DNA of 64,000 nucleotides from Limonium bicolor (Eukaryota; Streptophyta; Magnoliopsida; Caryophyllales; Plumbaginaceae): positions 474,723,375 to 474,787,374 of the forward strand of contig CM041776.1 in assembly GCA_023374045.1 (NCBI GenBank), read 5' to 3'. A model generated the notes under the pieces. It saw only the letters and a program-made list of their open reading frames with translations, did not search any database and had not been told where the DNA came from. The position numbers and the translations under genes were made by a program. Below are positions 25,471-38,675 of the stretch, in pieces (position 1 is the stretch's first letter; the number at the start of each line of letters is the position of its first letter).

Positions 25471-25505
25471 CTACCCCCCTTAAAAGGGATTACGCCCACG
25501 TAATC
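25471..25505 (-). promoter_or_regulatory. Second polypurine tract and hairpin, element B
   Basis: CTACCCCCCTTAAAAG recurs about 1.2 kb inside the element. It is followed by the arms GATTACG (25488-25494) and CGTAATC (25499-25505) around CCCA. The PPT word is the same as copy 1, while the stem sequence is different but still paired. Confidence 0.75.
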
Positions 25506-28500
25506 ATCACTGAGCATTAGGTTAAAACGTTCTGCCGTCGTGAAGTGTTTTAACTTCCACGCGGCCCATTACACAATGGATTCTGATTAGAGGATCTTAA
25601 CCATATTGGCGGTTTAGTCCCTAAACCAAGAATTCGCATTGGAGTTGTAACTCATAACCGGTTTCGGTCCTGGCCTGTGAGGCTTTTAGGTATTGATAAC
25701 TAGTCATTCATTCATATTCACCATATATATCCGGTACCTGACGCATGGGCTCACTGGCCTCTGTTGCGCAACCCTGATAATTATAGAGCTGGTTTGCCCC
25801 ATTCGTTACTGTTAATGTATTGTACATCTCCAATGTATTACCCTTATCTAGGTAACAATGGTTTCTCAACCGGCGCATGGTATCTCTTACCCTGAGCGAA
25901 TTCGGTGAGCTCCAAAACTTTCCATCCACTTCTCCAATAGGTTACAGCGTAAGCTACTATGTAATTCACAATGATTGACTTGCTTATACCGACTTACTGT
26001 CGGTTGAGATTGAGCTACTACCTAGTGTGTAGTGCTCTCTCAGCTATTTACAACATTTGGGGTATATTCCATACCGATATTTGGCAGTTAGTGCTACCGT
26101 AGTCACTTGCTGTTAATCATGTCTCCCCATTTCATTTTGTACAAGTACTCTTTTATTGGTGCGGCCTTGCATTTCCTATGCATCGGCCACTATAACATTA
26201 TTCCTCCACAATTACCATGCTTCTGATTCCTAGCTATCCCACTCGATCATTACTGTGCAAGAGCAATGCCAAAACACTCAGTCATACAGAGTGCAGAGGC
26301 GTAAACTCTTGACAGTAAATCTCTCATGCGATTGCGATAGGAATTTTCACTGAAATCCTTATCATTTAACACTTGCCACCGGCTTACTGCTCGGTTCGTT
26401 TGCTTTCACTTACTGTTGTATCTCCACTGGGGTTAACTCACAACTCTGCTTACTCACCATTTTATCATCTAACCATCCTCATACAACGGTCGCTTATTAC
26501 GCGCCGTGTCCTTACTCATTATATAAGATCAACTTACACTGCATCCGCTATTATATTAGCTTCCGCCATTATACTGGGTTCATCTGGCCACTTATTTGGC
26601 TGATTTTTTTGAATATACTACTATTTTTCCCTTGAGCGTTGTTCGCTACACATTTAGTTTCACACACCTATGGTGATTGCTATCAACTTATCACACTTCC
26701 TGTCTACACAACAGGTACGAGCACTTTTTTTTTTGTGTTATTTTATTCAAATCACCCTGGGGTAATAACAACGTGGTCCATCCTCCACATATCTCTTGAA
26801 CTTGATTCACATAACTACCGCCTCTGCGGTCTCACAATATCGAGAGGTATCCCCACTCTTAATGCAGTGGTTCGCTTACCACTCTATTCACTTATACCAC
26901 ATAAACTTCTACATTCAACCGAATTCATATAACGTATCTTACTTATGGCTTATAAGCCTTATTTGCCTTGAGCTGGGCTCATTGTAGGCTGTCCACACAC
27001 ATGTACTTCTCTGTACAATATTACCTGGTTAGAGGTTGTATTGGCATCCATGACAAGGTTGTTGCATCACATTTCCTTTCGTGGGATGCCCTTTAGGATT
27101 GCCAGTCCGTCTCCTGACAACTTATGTCTAATCTGGGTGTTAACTTCAGCCCTTGTGTTTCTGTCATGTATTTCGTTCAACAATTGTTGATGCACACACC
27201 CTTCAAGGATTTCTCCTGGGTGTCGTTAAGTTATGCCTTTACATCTGGTTCACAATTATTGGTACATCTAGTTAGCCACGCCTTTTTGCGTTCTATCCGG
27301 TTACTATCTTCTGTAAAGATCGACAATTCCAGATAGTGTAGGTACTGATTCTGGGAGTTTCATCCCATTCATTGCACATTAATGTGTCCACATTAGGCAT
27401 TTGCCTTTCCCTGCTTTTCAGCTATCATGTTTATCCCTGAGGATCCTTAAGACATATGCTATGTCTTTACTTAACAGTTTGTGCACTTCGCACTTCCTAA
27501 CTCTTAAACATTTCCTTGAAAGGAATTCACTAATTCCTTTAGTCTCGTTAACTTAACTGAGTTCCTTAATTTCAACCATTCCTTGTATTTTCTAGCTCCT
27601 GTTTGATTTATACTGCTGACCGTAGACGGAGTCGACTACTTCCCGTGTTTCGGACTCTACTCGTATACATATATGGGGTATCTTACTGATACATTGCTAC
27701 TTACCCAACTAACCTATAAGTAGGTCTGTCGGGCCCACATGCTCCTATCGGAGTGCGGTCGTCCCACAACACAGTTGGTACACTTGTAGTGTCCGTCACA
27801 CGCCTAGGTGAAGTATTCTGTTGTCAACTCCCTTATATTGTCCCGTGACAATATTCATTCCTTGCTTCCCGAACTTAATCGAGGGAAAGTTTGTCCACTG
27901 TTGTATCTTGCCAATTGCCCCTGGTTTCACTGGTTTGGTTTAAAAGAAGGTTGGAAAGAAGTGTTGGTTTGAAAGAAAATCTGGTTTGAAAAGAAAAGGG
28001 TTTGTGAAAGATTAGGTTTGAAAGAAAAATTTCCATGGTTTCACAACATCTTCTTACCTTAGCCAAGTCTAGCTTCTTGCTGACTGGTGTACTTCCAATT
28101 ACAGAGGTTAGGCTAACAGGCCCTTCCACTGTTATGACATTCACATTTAACTTTATTGTACCTTTCCAAGTATTTTGTAGTGGTTATGAATTTCCCGAAC
28201 AGCCCTGTTATAGCAGCACTTGCTATGGCAAGTGCGCCATGCTAATTGGCTATCGGTTTGACACATACCGATTGTGGTATTGTTTTTACCCATACTGTCA
28301 TCAGTGGCCTTATTGGCCCTCATTGATCTTACTGCCTTGATAAATACTCCTCTAGGTGACTCTCACTGTTTCCACGTGATAATCAGTAACTAGGGTGTTT
28401 CCCATTCTGGGAGACCCCTTTTTCTTAGTATTGTATTCTCTTTGTAGCCCGTTCCACGTATTTGGGCACTACATTGTAGTTCCCTTGTCTGTTGATATAC

Positions 28501-29002
28501 CGTTGGTGTATTATTCATCAATTGTGGTCCCGTAGACTCTTGTCTCGGATTCCATTAATCCACTTCTTGCCTGTTGCACGATCGGTGCGTTGCAAGCTGG
28601 TTATTCTCGACTGCTCTGCATGTCGACCCAGGTTGCTGGAAATTCTATTCTTCTATACACAAGATTCTTCATTCTTCACTATTAAATGCGGTTAACATTG
28701 TCCAGATGGAGACCGTCTCCGGAATTCCCAGTTTTCGGGATCTACCGTATGACAGGTTCTCCGTACCCTAAAGGTATGTAATAACAGCCAGATCGGGTAG
28801 TCCCGAGTAAGAGTGGACTTCCATCTCTCTGGCGTTCTTCCCCAAGTTATAAAACAGGGATTGTGGAGGGTGGGATGGATATTGTAGGTTTCCAGTATTC
28901 ACTGGTAGTTCCTTACTAGCGTATCTCTCACGCTATCACTCAACCCTTAACCCAAAGTACTTAAATCCTAACTCGGTACTTCCTAAGCTCGGTAATTCAG
29001 TC

Positions 29003-29030
29003 ATCAGAGCGATACTTCGCTCTGATACCA
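29003..29030 (-). other. PBS of element B with overlapping hairpin
   Basis: The sense strand reads TGGTATCAGAGC a few bases inside the LTR. The arms ATCAGAGCG (29003-29011) and CGCTCTGAT (29018-29026) pair perfectly around a six-base loop and cover most of the PBS. Confidence 0.9.
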
Positions 29031-29035
29031 CTTTT

Positions 29036-32000
29036 TGTAACACCCATCCAACAACAAACACATAATAACAATCTGCAGCGGAAACCCAACTCATCACATT
29101 ACTTATTCCAATGGTGTTACACGCCGTTAACCACCCACGTGGCTAACAAGGCTAATACATGTACATTTGTATCGGTCTGATGGACTAGATTCCCGAGCAA
29201 CTATACAATACATTCCTCATTCCATCTTCAACATTTATTATATACATACATTTCCCCTGTACCGAGTATTTGCAACTACTGCCGATAACAATTCGGTCTT
29301 ACTACGCCTTCATATACTCACGCCATTTAAATGTACCCATGTACATCTGCCCCGTCCTACTCTCGAACGGCTTCCAGCTCGTACCTGAAATAGAAAAGGA
29401 GAGAAAGGGTGGCCCCAAGGGGCTCAGCACCTTTGCTGGTATGGTAATCCCGCAGCCCGCATGCTACCGGGCCACGCACAACTAATTGTCGTCTTAGCAT
29501 GCAGTTGATTATATTTAAATCATGCATACAACCATAACATACAACACATACATTTCGCCTCAATGGGCTCAACCTATAACCAAACATCCACACTTAACCA
29601 ACCATCCAATGATTCCTTAAACCCTAGAGTGGCTCTCCTCTAAACGGAGCTACTTCCTTAACGAACGACGTGTACCCATCAATCGGGTTATCCTTAAACG
29701 CCTCTTGTCACAAACTGGGATTCATTTCCATGATCCACACATTCCATAACATACAACATAACTCATTCCTTATATGACAAACATAACAACCTTTCTGGTT
29801 CGACACACACATGATACATACCATCATTCTAAACATCCAATATATATATATACCATAGCATAGCAAGGGATTGCATAGCCAACATTACATAACACCATAA
29901 ATCGGTTCTCACAAGGAACCTTCCATCATAGTTAGTCCATACCATGAGCATAGAGATTGTTGCCAAACTCATACCAAGCTCGTTAATTACCTCATCACCA
30001 TCCTGTTATTTGAACGGTTGACTTAATCCCAAGGTGTGTCGGATATAGTGATCCCAAGCACACCAAACAACACAGTATGCCCCTATGGCCCGACGTGAGT
30101 CAGTAAACTAGCTTTGGATAAGCTAAGGGAAGGTTGAAACCAAATTGGAATACCACCTAAACATACACCAAGGGAGCCGAACTGGATATGATAACGACCC
30201 CCATCCATCACACGCGTGGCCGGAACAACCGGACTCCTCACCCCCCATTAGCCCATAGACTCATATAAATAAGTAGTTAGAGATCCATTATGGAGCCTAC
30301 CACAACCACACACCATACGGTATCATAACCGAGTTAAGCACACAAGGGAGGAGAGAGTCATACATTCACATACAAACATCACGCACAAACATCACATAAC
30401 CAACTCACGCATAGCCGTGGTTAGAACGTTCCTTAAGTCGGAAACGTTGTTACCGGATACCGTTCTCCTACGTTTACCTAATAGAGGTTAACTAGCCCTT
30501 CAAGCGCATTCGAGGTTACCGGTATCGGCACGTAAACATACAATAACAATAACGACTGTAAACTCGTTTCATGATTTATCTCATAACGTGGCAAACATAC
30601 AGAAAAACACATTGGCATACAAGCCGGTGTAATCCGTTAGGACACAGGTTGCAAGAAAACCATACCTGTCACCGGAGTCCACTTTACCACGTCCACTTAT
30701 GTTCCTCGAGTTTCTCGAACAACTGTTAACATCACATGTGTTTTCATTAACATCGGGGTTTGCTTGATTATTTAATGTCAATGCTTAATTTTTCCCCGTT
30801 AACTTAGTTACATAACTTAACATTTTAACTTGTTTTACCTCACATTTTAATACAACTTTTCACCCACTAGTTGCCATTAAACTCACCTAACATGTCCTTA
30901 ACAACCTTATGGCATCATTACCTACAATCCCCATCATCTCGTACATTTCATAACCTTAACCATGTTTTTGGTCCGACCGACCCACCGTCCGACCCACAAC
31001 TGGGTCGGTCCATTACAGAACCCTTTTTACTTCCTTACAAACATACCCGTCCGACCCACGTCCGACCCACCATTCTGGGTCGGTCCATGTGCGAACATTT
31101 TCCTTCCTTTGAAACTTGACCGACCGACCCATGTCCGACCCACCCTTTTGGGTCGGACCGTTACCGAACACTTCCCTAACATCTAACAGAGGCTCGACCG
31201 ACCCAAAACTGGGTCGGCCCCTGGGTCGGTCGCCTCCTAAACTTACCCAAACTTTGCCAAATCTTCTCCAAACTTCTCCTAAGACCTCTTAATGTGTTCT
31301 AACATCCTTTGGCACTTCAAACACACCCTTAAAATATTCTTAAACACTCACAAAACTATTTTTCCTAATTCCTTAAACCTTTACTTATATTTCCACAAAA
31401 TTCCTAACACTTACAATGTTTTCTCCTTATGATTTCTAGGTGGCATTTCACCTATAATGACCACAATACCAAGGTGTTTCCTCTACACCTTATCATCATC
31501 TCTCAACTTCTTTTCTTACTAACTAAATCTCCTTTTCACAACTTCTTAAAACTCCTTACTCAAAACCTTACCTAAACATCATTTATTCTTTGAACACCAA
31601 CATTACTAAACCTTAAACAAACTCCTCCAAGACTTAAATACATCTTAAGAACACCCATAGATTTCTAATACTTCCAAGATAATGCCTAAATCCTTATAGC
31701 ACCTTAGTACACCTTAATACATGTTTTCTTCTCAAGTAAACATTCATTCACCTTTAATCCTTCCTAGTTCACCAAAACTCACTTACCACACTTAGAACTT
31801 CTTACACATTTCCCAAATTTGGCCATAGCTTCTCTAGTATATACCCACATCCAAACATTTAGGTTTTTACCTTATTTCATCCAAGAACACCTAAAATCCA
31901 TCAACCACATTTTATACACAAACTTCACACATTAAGCACTACATCACAATATAGTGCATAACTTAAATTGCTTGGCACTTAGGCCCTTAAATGCATGGCT

Positions 32001-33672
32001 CTTAGGCCCTTAAATTGCATAAACCTTAAACACTGAATTTCCCACATAATAATGCCTTTGACCTGCAAATACACCCAACAATACATATTCCTTTAATAAA
32101 CTCCTTGAGAGCATTTTACTAGCTCATTTACCATTTGCTCTTTAGGTAGTTTTAACAAGCATTATAAGCTTATTTCTCCTAAGGCATTAAACCACATTGA
32201 GATAGCTTGTTTACCTCTTTTCCTCACAAATTTCTTTCTTGTTTCCTTGTAAACCGGTAAGGCATTTCCTTCCTTGTCAACAACTAAGCAATATACCAAC
32301 ATTGAAATGAGTATATAAGCTTTAAGCTTTATCTCATTGTAAACCCTAGTTACATATATTATCTTAAGGTATTAACATGATTGTTTTACCTTGGAATGGA
32401 AAGAGAGCTTGAATATATATCAAGAGAGGACTCCTCCTAGTCCATGAAAGCTTGGAATGAAGCTAGAACAAGGCAATATAATGACTCCATTAAGAGTGAT
32501 TTTCGGACATGACAAAACATGAAGGAAATGTCATTTTTCTTTGAGTTTCCTTACCTTGAAGCAAAGGAGAACAAGAATATGTGGAAAGGTGAGCTCTAGC
32601 TCCTCCCATGGTGATTCCTCTTGGCACCGAAATGGAGCTCTTGGGATTTTGAAAGGATAGAATTGAAGAGCTTGATGAGAGGAAGAGAATGGTGGTGTTT
32701 GTTTTTGATTTGGTTAAGTGAGCTAGGTTTTACAAGTGGTCAAAGATGGAAAACAATGGTGATGTTGGTGTTGCTGTAGCAGCTCGTAAAAGAGAGCAAG
32801 AAGGGAGGTTGGAGGCGTGTGAAGTGAAGGAGGAAAGGAGAAATGAAGATAGAACTTGCTTTAGCAAGATATTTGTATTAAAAGGTAACTTTCTCCTTTT
32901 TACCTTCCTACCCTTCCTTTCCTTATTTGATCTTTACATGTTGGTGACTCACCTTGATAAAAACCGGCCCCCATACACTACCTAGGGGTATTTTAGACTT
33001 TATTAGTCAATTGTCTCACTTATAACATTATATGTTACAAACTAGTTATAAAAATCACTATTCACCAATAACAAGGCACATAGAAGTGAAATTTTTGATT
33101 TCCCATTGATATAGCCACCCAATGTGATACTATATAGTACACATGTTAATTAAAGAGTAATGATGGACATTTAGCCATTCAAAACTCATTTACAAGACAA
33201 TTTTTCAAAAACGTGCTTTAAGACTCCTTAAAGCACATTTTGTGTTTTAACTTGTTTTCAAGCTTGGTTTTCTTTGGTAATTGATTTAATATGTTCATTA
33301 ACATATTTATAAAGTATAGGTATGACCATTAGGTCTTATACACATTTATCCCAAGCTTAGAGCACATTTTTGCTCTTATTGACCTTAAGGTATTTATTTG
33401 TGTTTTGTTTGGTTTCATTGTCTACCAAAGTTTCCTAAGGACTTAATTAGCCTTATAAAGTCATAATTAAACATTATCAAGTCTTGGTAGGCTCTCTGGG
33501 TCCTAACCAAGTTCACTCATGGCTTAGAGCATGTTTTTGCTCATACCGTGTCTTAGTGTTTTACTGTGTTTACCATGGTTTAAATGATTCATTTATGTTT
33601 CTAAGGCACTTCTTAGCCCTTAAATACCATAGTTTAACATTTACACAACATACTAAGGTTTGGGGTATTTCA
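29036..33672 (-). mobile_element. 5' LTR of element B
   Basis: Nearly identical to 19582-24253 apart from small indels. A PBS lies just outside its left border, as expected for a 5' LTR on the minus strand. It contains a donor-like CTTCAAG/GTAAGG in sense (intron side begins at 32554) and an acceptor-like TTTCAG (intron side ends at 29385), together bounding a candidate 3.2-kb leader intron. Confidence 0.95.
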
Positions 33673-33677
33673 ATTCC

Positions 33678-34046
33678 AGAAGCCAATTCTCGCAGGGTAA
33701 ACTGGGCTCGACCGAACTTGCAAGTTCGGTCGCAAGTTCGGTCTGCTCCAGACCCTTATTTTCCATTGCTCATTTAACTCCAAACTTCACCTCATATATC
33801 CTAGTACACCCTAACCTCATTTGGGCACTTCAAACAAACCTTAAGACATCCTTAAACGCTCATAAACTCATTTTCTAATTCCTTAAACCTTTACTCAATT
33901 CTTACCGAAATTCCTAATACTTATGTTATTTCCTCCTTAGTTTTCCAAGTGGTGTTTCATACCTATGATAACTACTATCCCAAAATGCTTTCTCCTCATT
34001 TGAACATCATCTCCCAAGCATCATTTCTTACCACTTAAACCCTAGT
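33678..34046 (-). mobile_element. 3' LTR of element A, second segment
   Basis: This resumes A's LTR after B and matches 48507-48865. It includes a GACCGAACTTG/CAAGTTCGGTC palindrome (33708-33742). It ends at CTAGT, the duplicated target of solo LTR C. Confidence 0.95.
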
Positions 34047-34659
34047 TGTAACACCCCTACCGCTAATACCGTCATTACCGTACCATACTTACCTTCGCAG
34101 CGGATATTACTTACTCGACGGCGGGTGTACAATGCCGTTAGTCACCCACGTGACCAACAAGGCGAGTTACAATACTACATACTATCGGTCTGATGAAAAT
34201 GAACATACCGAGTGCCCTACACAATACATTACTTTCCTTTGTATACCAATCCATAATTCAAATACACTTCAATACCATACTATACCGAGTACACTACAAT
34301 CCTTAATTTACCGTTACAGTTTAAACTTCCAAATTCGCATTACAATACGAGTACCAATCCCTACCGTACAACTACCCATGCTTACATAGCAGTCCCCGTC
34401 CTACTCTCTCGAACGGTGGCCAGCTTCAGGTACCTGCACACTAAAAATGGTCCCCCGAGGGGGTCAGCTTACGCTGCGCATGACCTTCGCATATACCGCG
34501 TGCTAACCGCGGTACATCGACTACTTTGGGTCGAATATACATGGAGTTCATTACATGCATACATACATACTCATGCTACAATAATACAGACAACAATACT
34601 TACATACACATACAATTTCAATACTTACTAAGGAAGACGTTTTGATAGTCAACCATTTG

Positions 34660-34970
34660 TATTAGTTGTTCATTCGTTACTCCTCGTACTATGTTCGAGA
34701 TTCGCTACTCTACTCATACCTACTCCTTACTCTTACATACACAACACTCCATGTTCGATACCTTACTCGTACACATTCCTTACTCCGTACTCGTTACTAC
34801 ACTTATGCACACTCATTACTCAATACTCCTCACATACACATACATACTCGTTACTCGATACTTACTTGTACATACTCAATACTCATTACTCGATACATAC
34901 TCATACTCGCTTCTTACTCAATACTCATTACTTTACTCATACGTACGCAATACTCGTTACTCATACTTTG
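34660..34970. repeat. Degenerate TACTC/ACTCATAC expansion in LTR C
   Basis: Words such as ACTCGTTACTC and CATACTCATAC repeat irregularly for about 300 bases. D has a much shorter GTAAGTATGAGTATG counterpart near 15345-15410, so the block has grown in C. Frames across it are repeat translations. Confidence 0.8.
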
Positions 34971-36061
34971 GTCTCTGGGCTGAGTCATACTGAAGACTCG
35001 CCACCGGACCTACAATACGAGGGCTGTACGATCAGCTCCTCAAATACTCAAATGTCCGTACTACCGGACTACTCGTATTCCCAACACTCTTCTCTCAGAG
35101 TATAATACAATCTTACAGATTAGCCTAGAAGTATCTCTCTCGATAACCTCCACTGGCTTAGGGAATTACTACTGTCTAGTATCCTCAGGTTTAAGGGTTT
35201 CCCCAACATATCGGATGCTCTCATATACGGGACATACTTACATTAGTCGGGTCCTCTCATGATGGGTCGACCAATTACTAAGGGGTTTGGAGATCCCTCA
35301 TCATTCTTCACTACTCTCTTGGTTCATGTTTGTACCAAGATTAGTTCCTCTATCAGAGGTTACTTACTTACTTCCACTACTTATTGTGTGTGGATTATTC
35401 ATTTCGATTCTTCTTCCGTTATCGGGAGGTTGTTACTCCCGTACACTCTCTCACATTCTAGTGAGTTTATTGGGTTGCGTTATCGTTGTGATTCGATAGT
35501 TTAGTGCGTTGTTATTGTTCCATTGTCTCACAATAAGACTCTTACTACGAGTCATTACATACAAGACTCATCATGAGTCGACCTACGCACAAGTAAGCCA
35601 CACAATCAATTCAAGAAGGTTAGCTCATGCAACATACAGCAAGACATGCGAGAAAGGCAATAAACCGTTTCATGCTTTAGTCTTGATTAGCCGGCATACA
35701 GCACACACAAATCAATGAACTCGGTTAGCACGGGGCATGAGAAAATTCTACCTTTCACCGGAGTTAGCTCTACCGTGTGTTCCCTTGTTCCTTGGTTACA
35801 CTTGTTCCACTGATAATGTTTTCAACGTATCATTAATACTATACTCGTACCATATACAAACAATTACTACTCCCTTAACTCACCCCGTTATCCCGGTGTA
35901 TTTAATGTCCTTATACTCACAACTTCCCTCAACTTGTTTCCTTACTCATTTACATACTTTCTTACCATTATTATTTCATTAATGTTGTTACTACATATAT
36001 TTGCACCTATGCATATAGGCATATATTATGTATATATGGATTACTATGATCATATAATTAA

Positions 36062-36500
36062 AACATTTTTTTTTTTTTTTTTTTTTTTTGACTGGACCGG
36101 ACTTGCGACCGACTTGCAAGTCCGGTCCATTCCAGTAGGCTACATCGGGTGAAATTCCAGGGCCGACCGAAACTTGCAAGTCCGGTCGCAAGTTCGGTCC
36201 ATTCCAGTAAGTTTCGTATTTGAAAATTTTAGCCCGACCGGACTTGCAAGTCCGGTCGCAAGTCCGGTCCGTTCCAGTAGCTCACATCTGGGGAATTTTT
36301 CTGGCCGACCGAACTTGCAAGTCCGGTCGCAAGTTCGGTCGATTCCAGTAGGTTACAGACGGGAGAATTTCTCTGGTCCGACCGAACTTGCAAGTCCGGT
36401 CGCAAGTCCGGTCGACTCCAGAAGCTTTCCCGTTCTTTGTAAATCTAGGCCGACCGAACTTGCAAGTCCGGTCGCAGTCCGGTCCGGCCCAGACTTCAGT
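36062..36500. repeat. Poly-T run and palindromic GACCGAACTTGCAAGTC array in LTR C
   Basis: About 26 T residues (36064-36089) precede roughly six units with paired GACCGAACTTG and CAAGT(T/C)CGGTC half-sites, each followed by CATTCCAGTAG-like spacers. This is the opposite-strand counterpart of the D array at 14108-14517, with its own copy-number history. Confidence 0.9.
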
Positions 36501-38675
36501 TTTAAATCCTGTTTCAGTTCCCTTCTTACCCATTCCTTCCTAATCTTTACCAAAACTTCCCCACATATTTTAACATACTTAGGCCTCAAACTTGCCTTGT
36601 TCACCCCCAAATACCTTACTCATTTCTAATCAATACACACAATTTTCTTCACTTCCCTCACACTTGTACAGTTTTGTTACACTTATGCACAGATTTTGTA
36701 GCTCAACCCTCCCATCCATACTTCTCAACCAATGTCATTCCTAGCATTCTAAATGCCTCTACTTACCATACCAAATCATTCCCAAGTTAATACACTTTGT
36801 TATACCCAAAATTTCAACCCCCCGGAGGAGAGTCTCTATAATAGGTCGTAGCAAGGGTTCCCAGTTCGATGTATTCTTACACAGTTTGCTACAGATTTTT
36901 GCACTCCTTATTTCTCATACTACAATTACCATTCCATAGCTACTAAACCTCTCTACTAATCCCAATACACACCTTGGTTCTCCCATTCACCAAGTCATTC
37001 TTAAATGCACAATTTCCACCAAAATTTTGCCATAGTTCACCTATAACTCTTACTTCTCCACACACATCTTCTCTCATCAGTTTCATCCCTATTCTAGCCA
37101 AACCACAAGGGTTCTACCAGCACACATGCTAAGAAATCTTAATACATCAATACCATTAATCACCATACACATACACATATACAATTATACTTGGCTCTAA
37201 GGCCTACAATCCACATACTTACTCACAAATACTCAAACTTCACAATTCTCAATACTAGTACAAAGTTTTGGTTCATTAAATACTTTACCCATTCCCATTA
37301 CTCTAATGCAATAGAATTTACATTAGGAAGGAGCTCTTACCTTGAGCTTTTATTTTCCTTCTTTCCTTTCCAATCCTTCTTCTTCTCTTTCTTGCTCAAA
37401 CCGATCACATGGGGAATGGAGTTGCCAAACTCCATTCCCATCACCCCAAGCACATAAAACAAGCATAATTAATTCACTAACCCTTAGATTATGCTAGTTC
37501 ATTGAAGTGTTCAAATACAATTTCTAGGGTTTACCTTTAGAGTGCTTTAGGAGGGGTTTTAGCCCTTGGTTCAAGAAGAAGAATCCACCACCATTGCTAG
37601 GTGAAGTTGATGCTCAAAAGAAGAGAGAAAACAAGGCATTACAAAGGGGCTAAAAATCGGTTTCCAAGGAGGGTGGAGGAAACTTAAACCTTTTGTAGAG
37701 ATTTTTACCTTGTTGGAAAGAGGAGACCCCAAGCTTCACAATGGTGTGCTTTTCTCTTCAAATGGGGAAAACCCATGGAGATGAAACTCATCCTTTTCGA
37801 ATTTTGAAAAGATAGAAATGTAGAGGAGGATGAGGAGATTACAAATATGTAATTTATTTTGCATTTGGGGCCCTCATGTAGCTAGAGCTTGTGGAGGAAG
37901 GTGAGGAAGCCATGGGAGCTTCCTTTGGGGGCTTCAAAATCGCCACCCAGCAGAGAGAGAGAGGGAGCAAATCGGTGGGGAAGAAAAGAGGGAAGGAGAG
38001 AGAAGAGAGAAATGAGGGGGAGAGAGAAAAGGTAAGTGCCTTTTTGTCCTTTTGTTCTACTTTGCTTTTTGACTCTACATTAATTTAGCTAGTTACATGT
38101 GTGTGTGAGAGAGAGCTGTTTACACTAATAAAAACCGGCCCCCACACTGTTATACTAGCTGGAGCGTTTTTCGTCTTTTACAGAAAGCGCTCGTTGTTTT
38201 ACCCGGTTTTGATACTATTCAATAACCGGGCCCGTTTTCCGGAATTTTCTCGTTTAATCATTTTTATTGATTATTAAGCTTCCATAATTGCTTAATAATT
38301 ATTATTTAATGATTTCCAATTTTTACGGGTCTGTTCGACCACTTAAGATCACGTTTTCGAGTTTCCTCGAGAAACGTGCGCTAATGCTCTATTAGCGTTT
38401 TAATACTTTATTTGGATTTGTTTTCTTCGGGAATCATTCCCGTATACTACTTAGGCATGAATAAGCCTTAGGAATCCTTACAATACTATAACCGAGGTCT
38501 CGTGCCTCTTATGGTTAATTAAACGCTCATTTTGGCGTTTTCCGCTTTCTAAGCGTCTTTCTCTTTTCTTTTGGATTTATTTTCCTTACCAAAAATTACT
38601 TAGGCACTTTTAGGCCCTTAATACTATATTAGAATAATATAATCACCATATTTAAGTTCGGGGTATTTCACTAGT

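Larger units (their letters stand above)
24254..29035 (-). mobile_element. Internal region of element B, non-coding
   Basis: Between the LTRs there are only short frames on both strands and no retrotransposon domain. At the left end is PPT copy 1 (24254-24270) with its hairpin. A second PPT copy and hairpin follow at 25471-25505. At the right end is the PBS with an overlapping hairpin (29003-29030). The region from about 25550 to 28990 is ordinary-complexity sequence with no similarity I recognise. Confidence 0.85.
19582..33672 (-). mobile_element. Element B: non-autonomous large retrotransposon derivative (LARD)
   Basis: It is flanked by ATTCC (19577-19581 and 33673-33677) and lies inside the 3' LTR of A. 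It has two very similar LTRs of 4672 and 4637 bases, and an internal region (24254-29035) with PBS and PPT but no gag or pol motif. Termini, PBS surroundings and PPT hairpin are close to those of A, so A-like elements are the likely source of proteins. The LTR copies differ mainly by small indels, which suggests a fairly recent insertion. Confidence 0.95.
34047..38670 (-). mobile_element. Solo LTR C, 4.62 kb
   Basis: TGTAACACCCC to GGGGTATTTCA, flanked by CTAGT (34042-34046 and 38671-38675), inside A's 3' LTR. No PBS, PPT or coding sequence is present. It is related to LTR D on the opposite strand. It contains the hairpin CCCCCGAGGGGG (34452-34463), an acceptor-like TGTGCAG in sense (intron side ends at 34434), a donor-like AAG/GTAAAA (intron side begins at 37708), a TACTC-rich expansion, a poly-T run and a palindrome array. 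Confidence 0.96.

Noticed and set aside
24738..28771. Many 60-110 codon frames in the interior of element B
   Set aside because: They show no retrotransposon or other recognisable motif, lie on both strands with no consistent order, and are expected by chance in this base composition.
34666..34993. Long frames rich in Thr, Leu, Tyr and Ser in LTR C
   Set aside because: They translate the degenerate TACTC repeat expansion; three frames are open at once.
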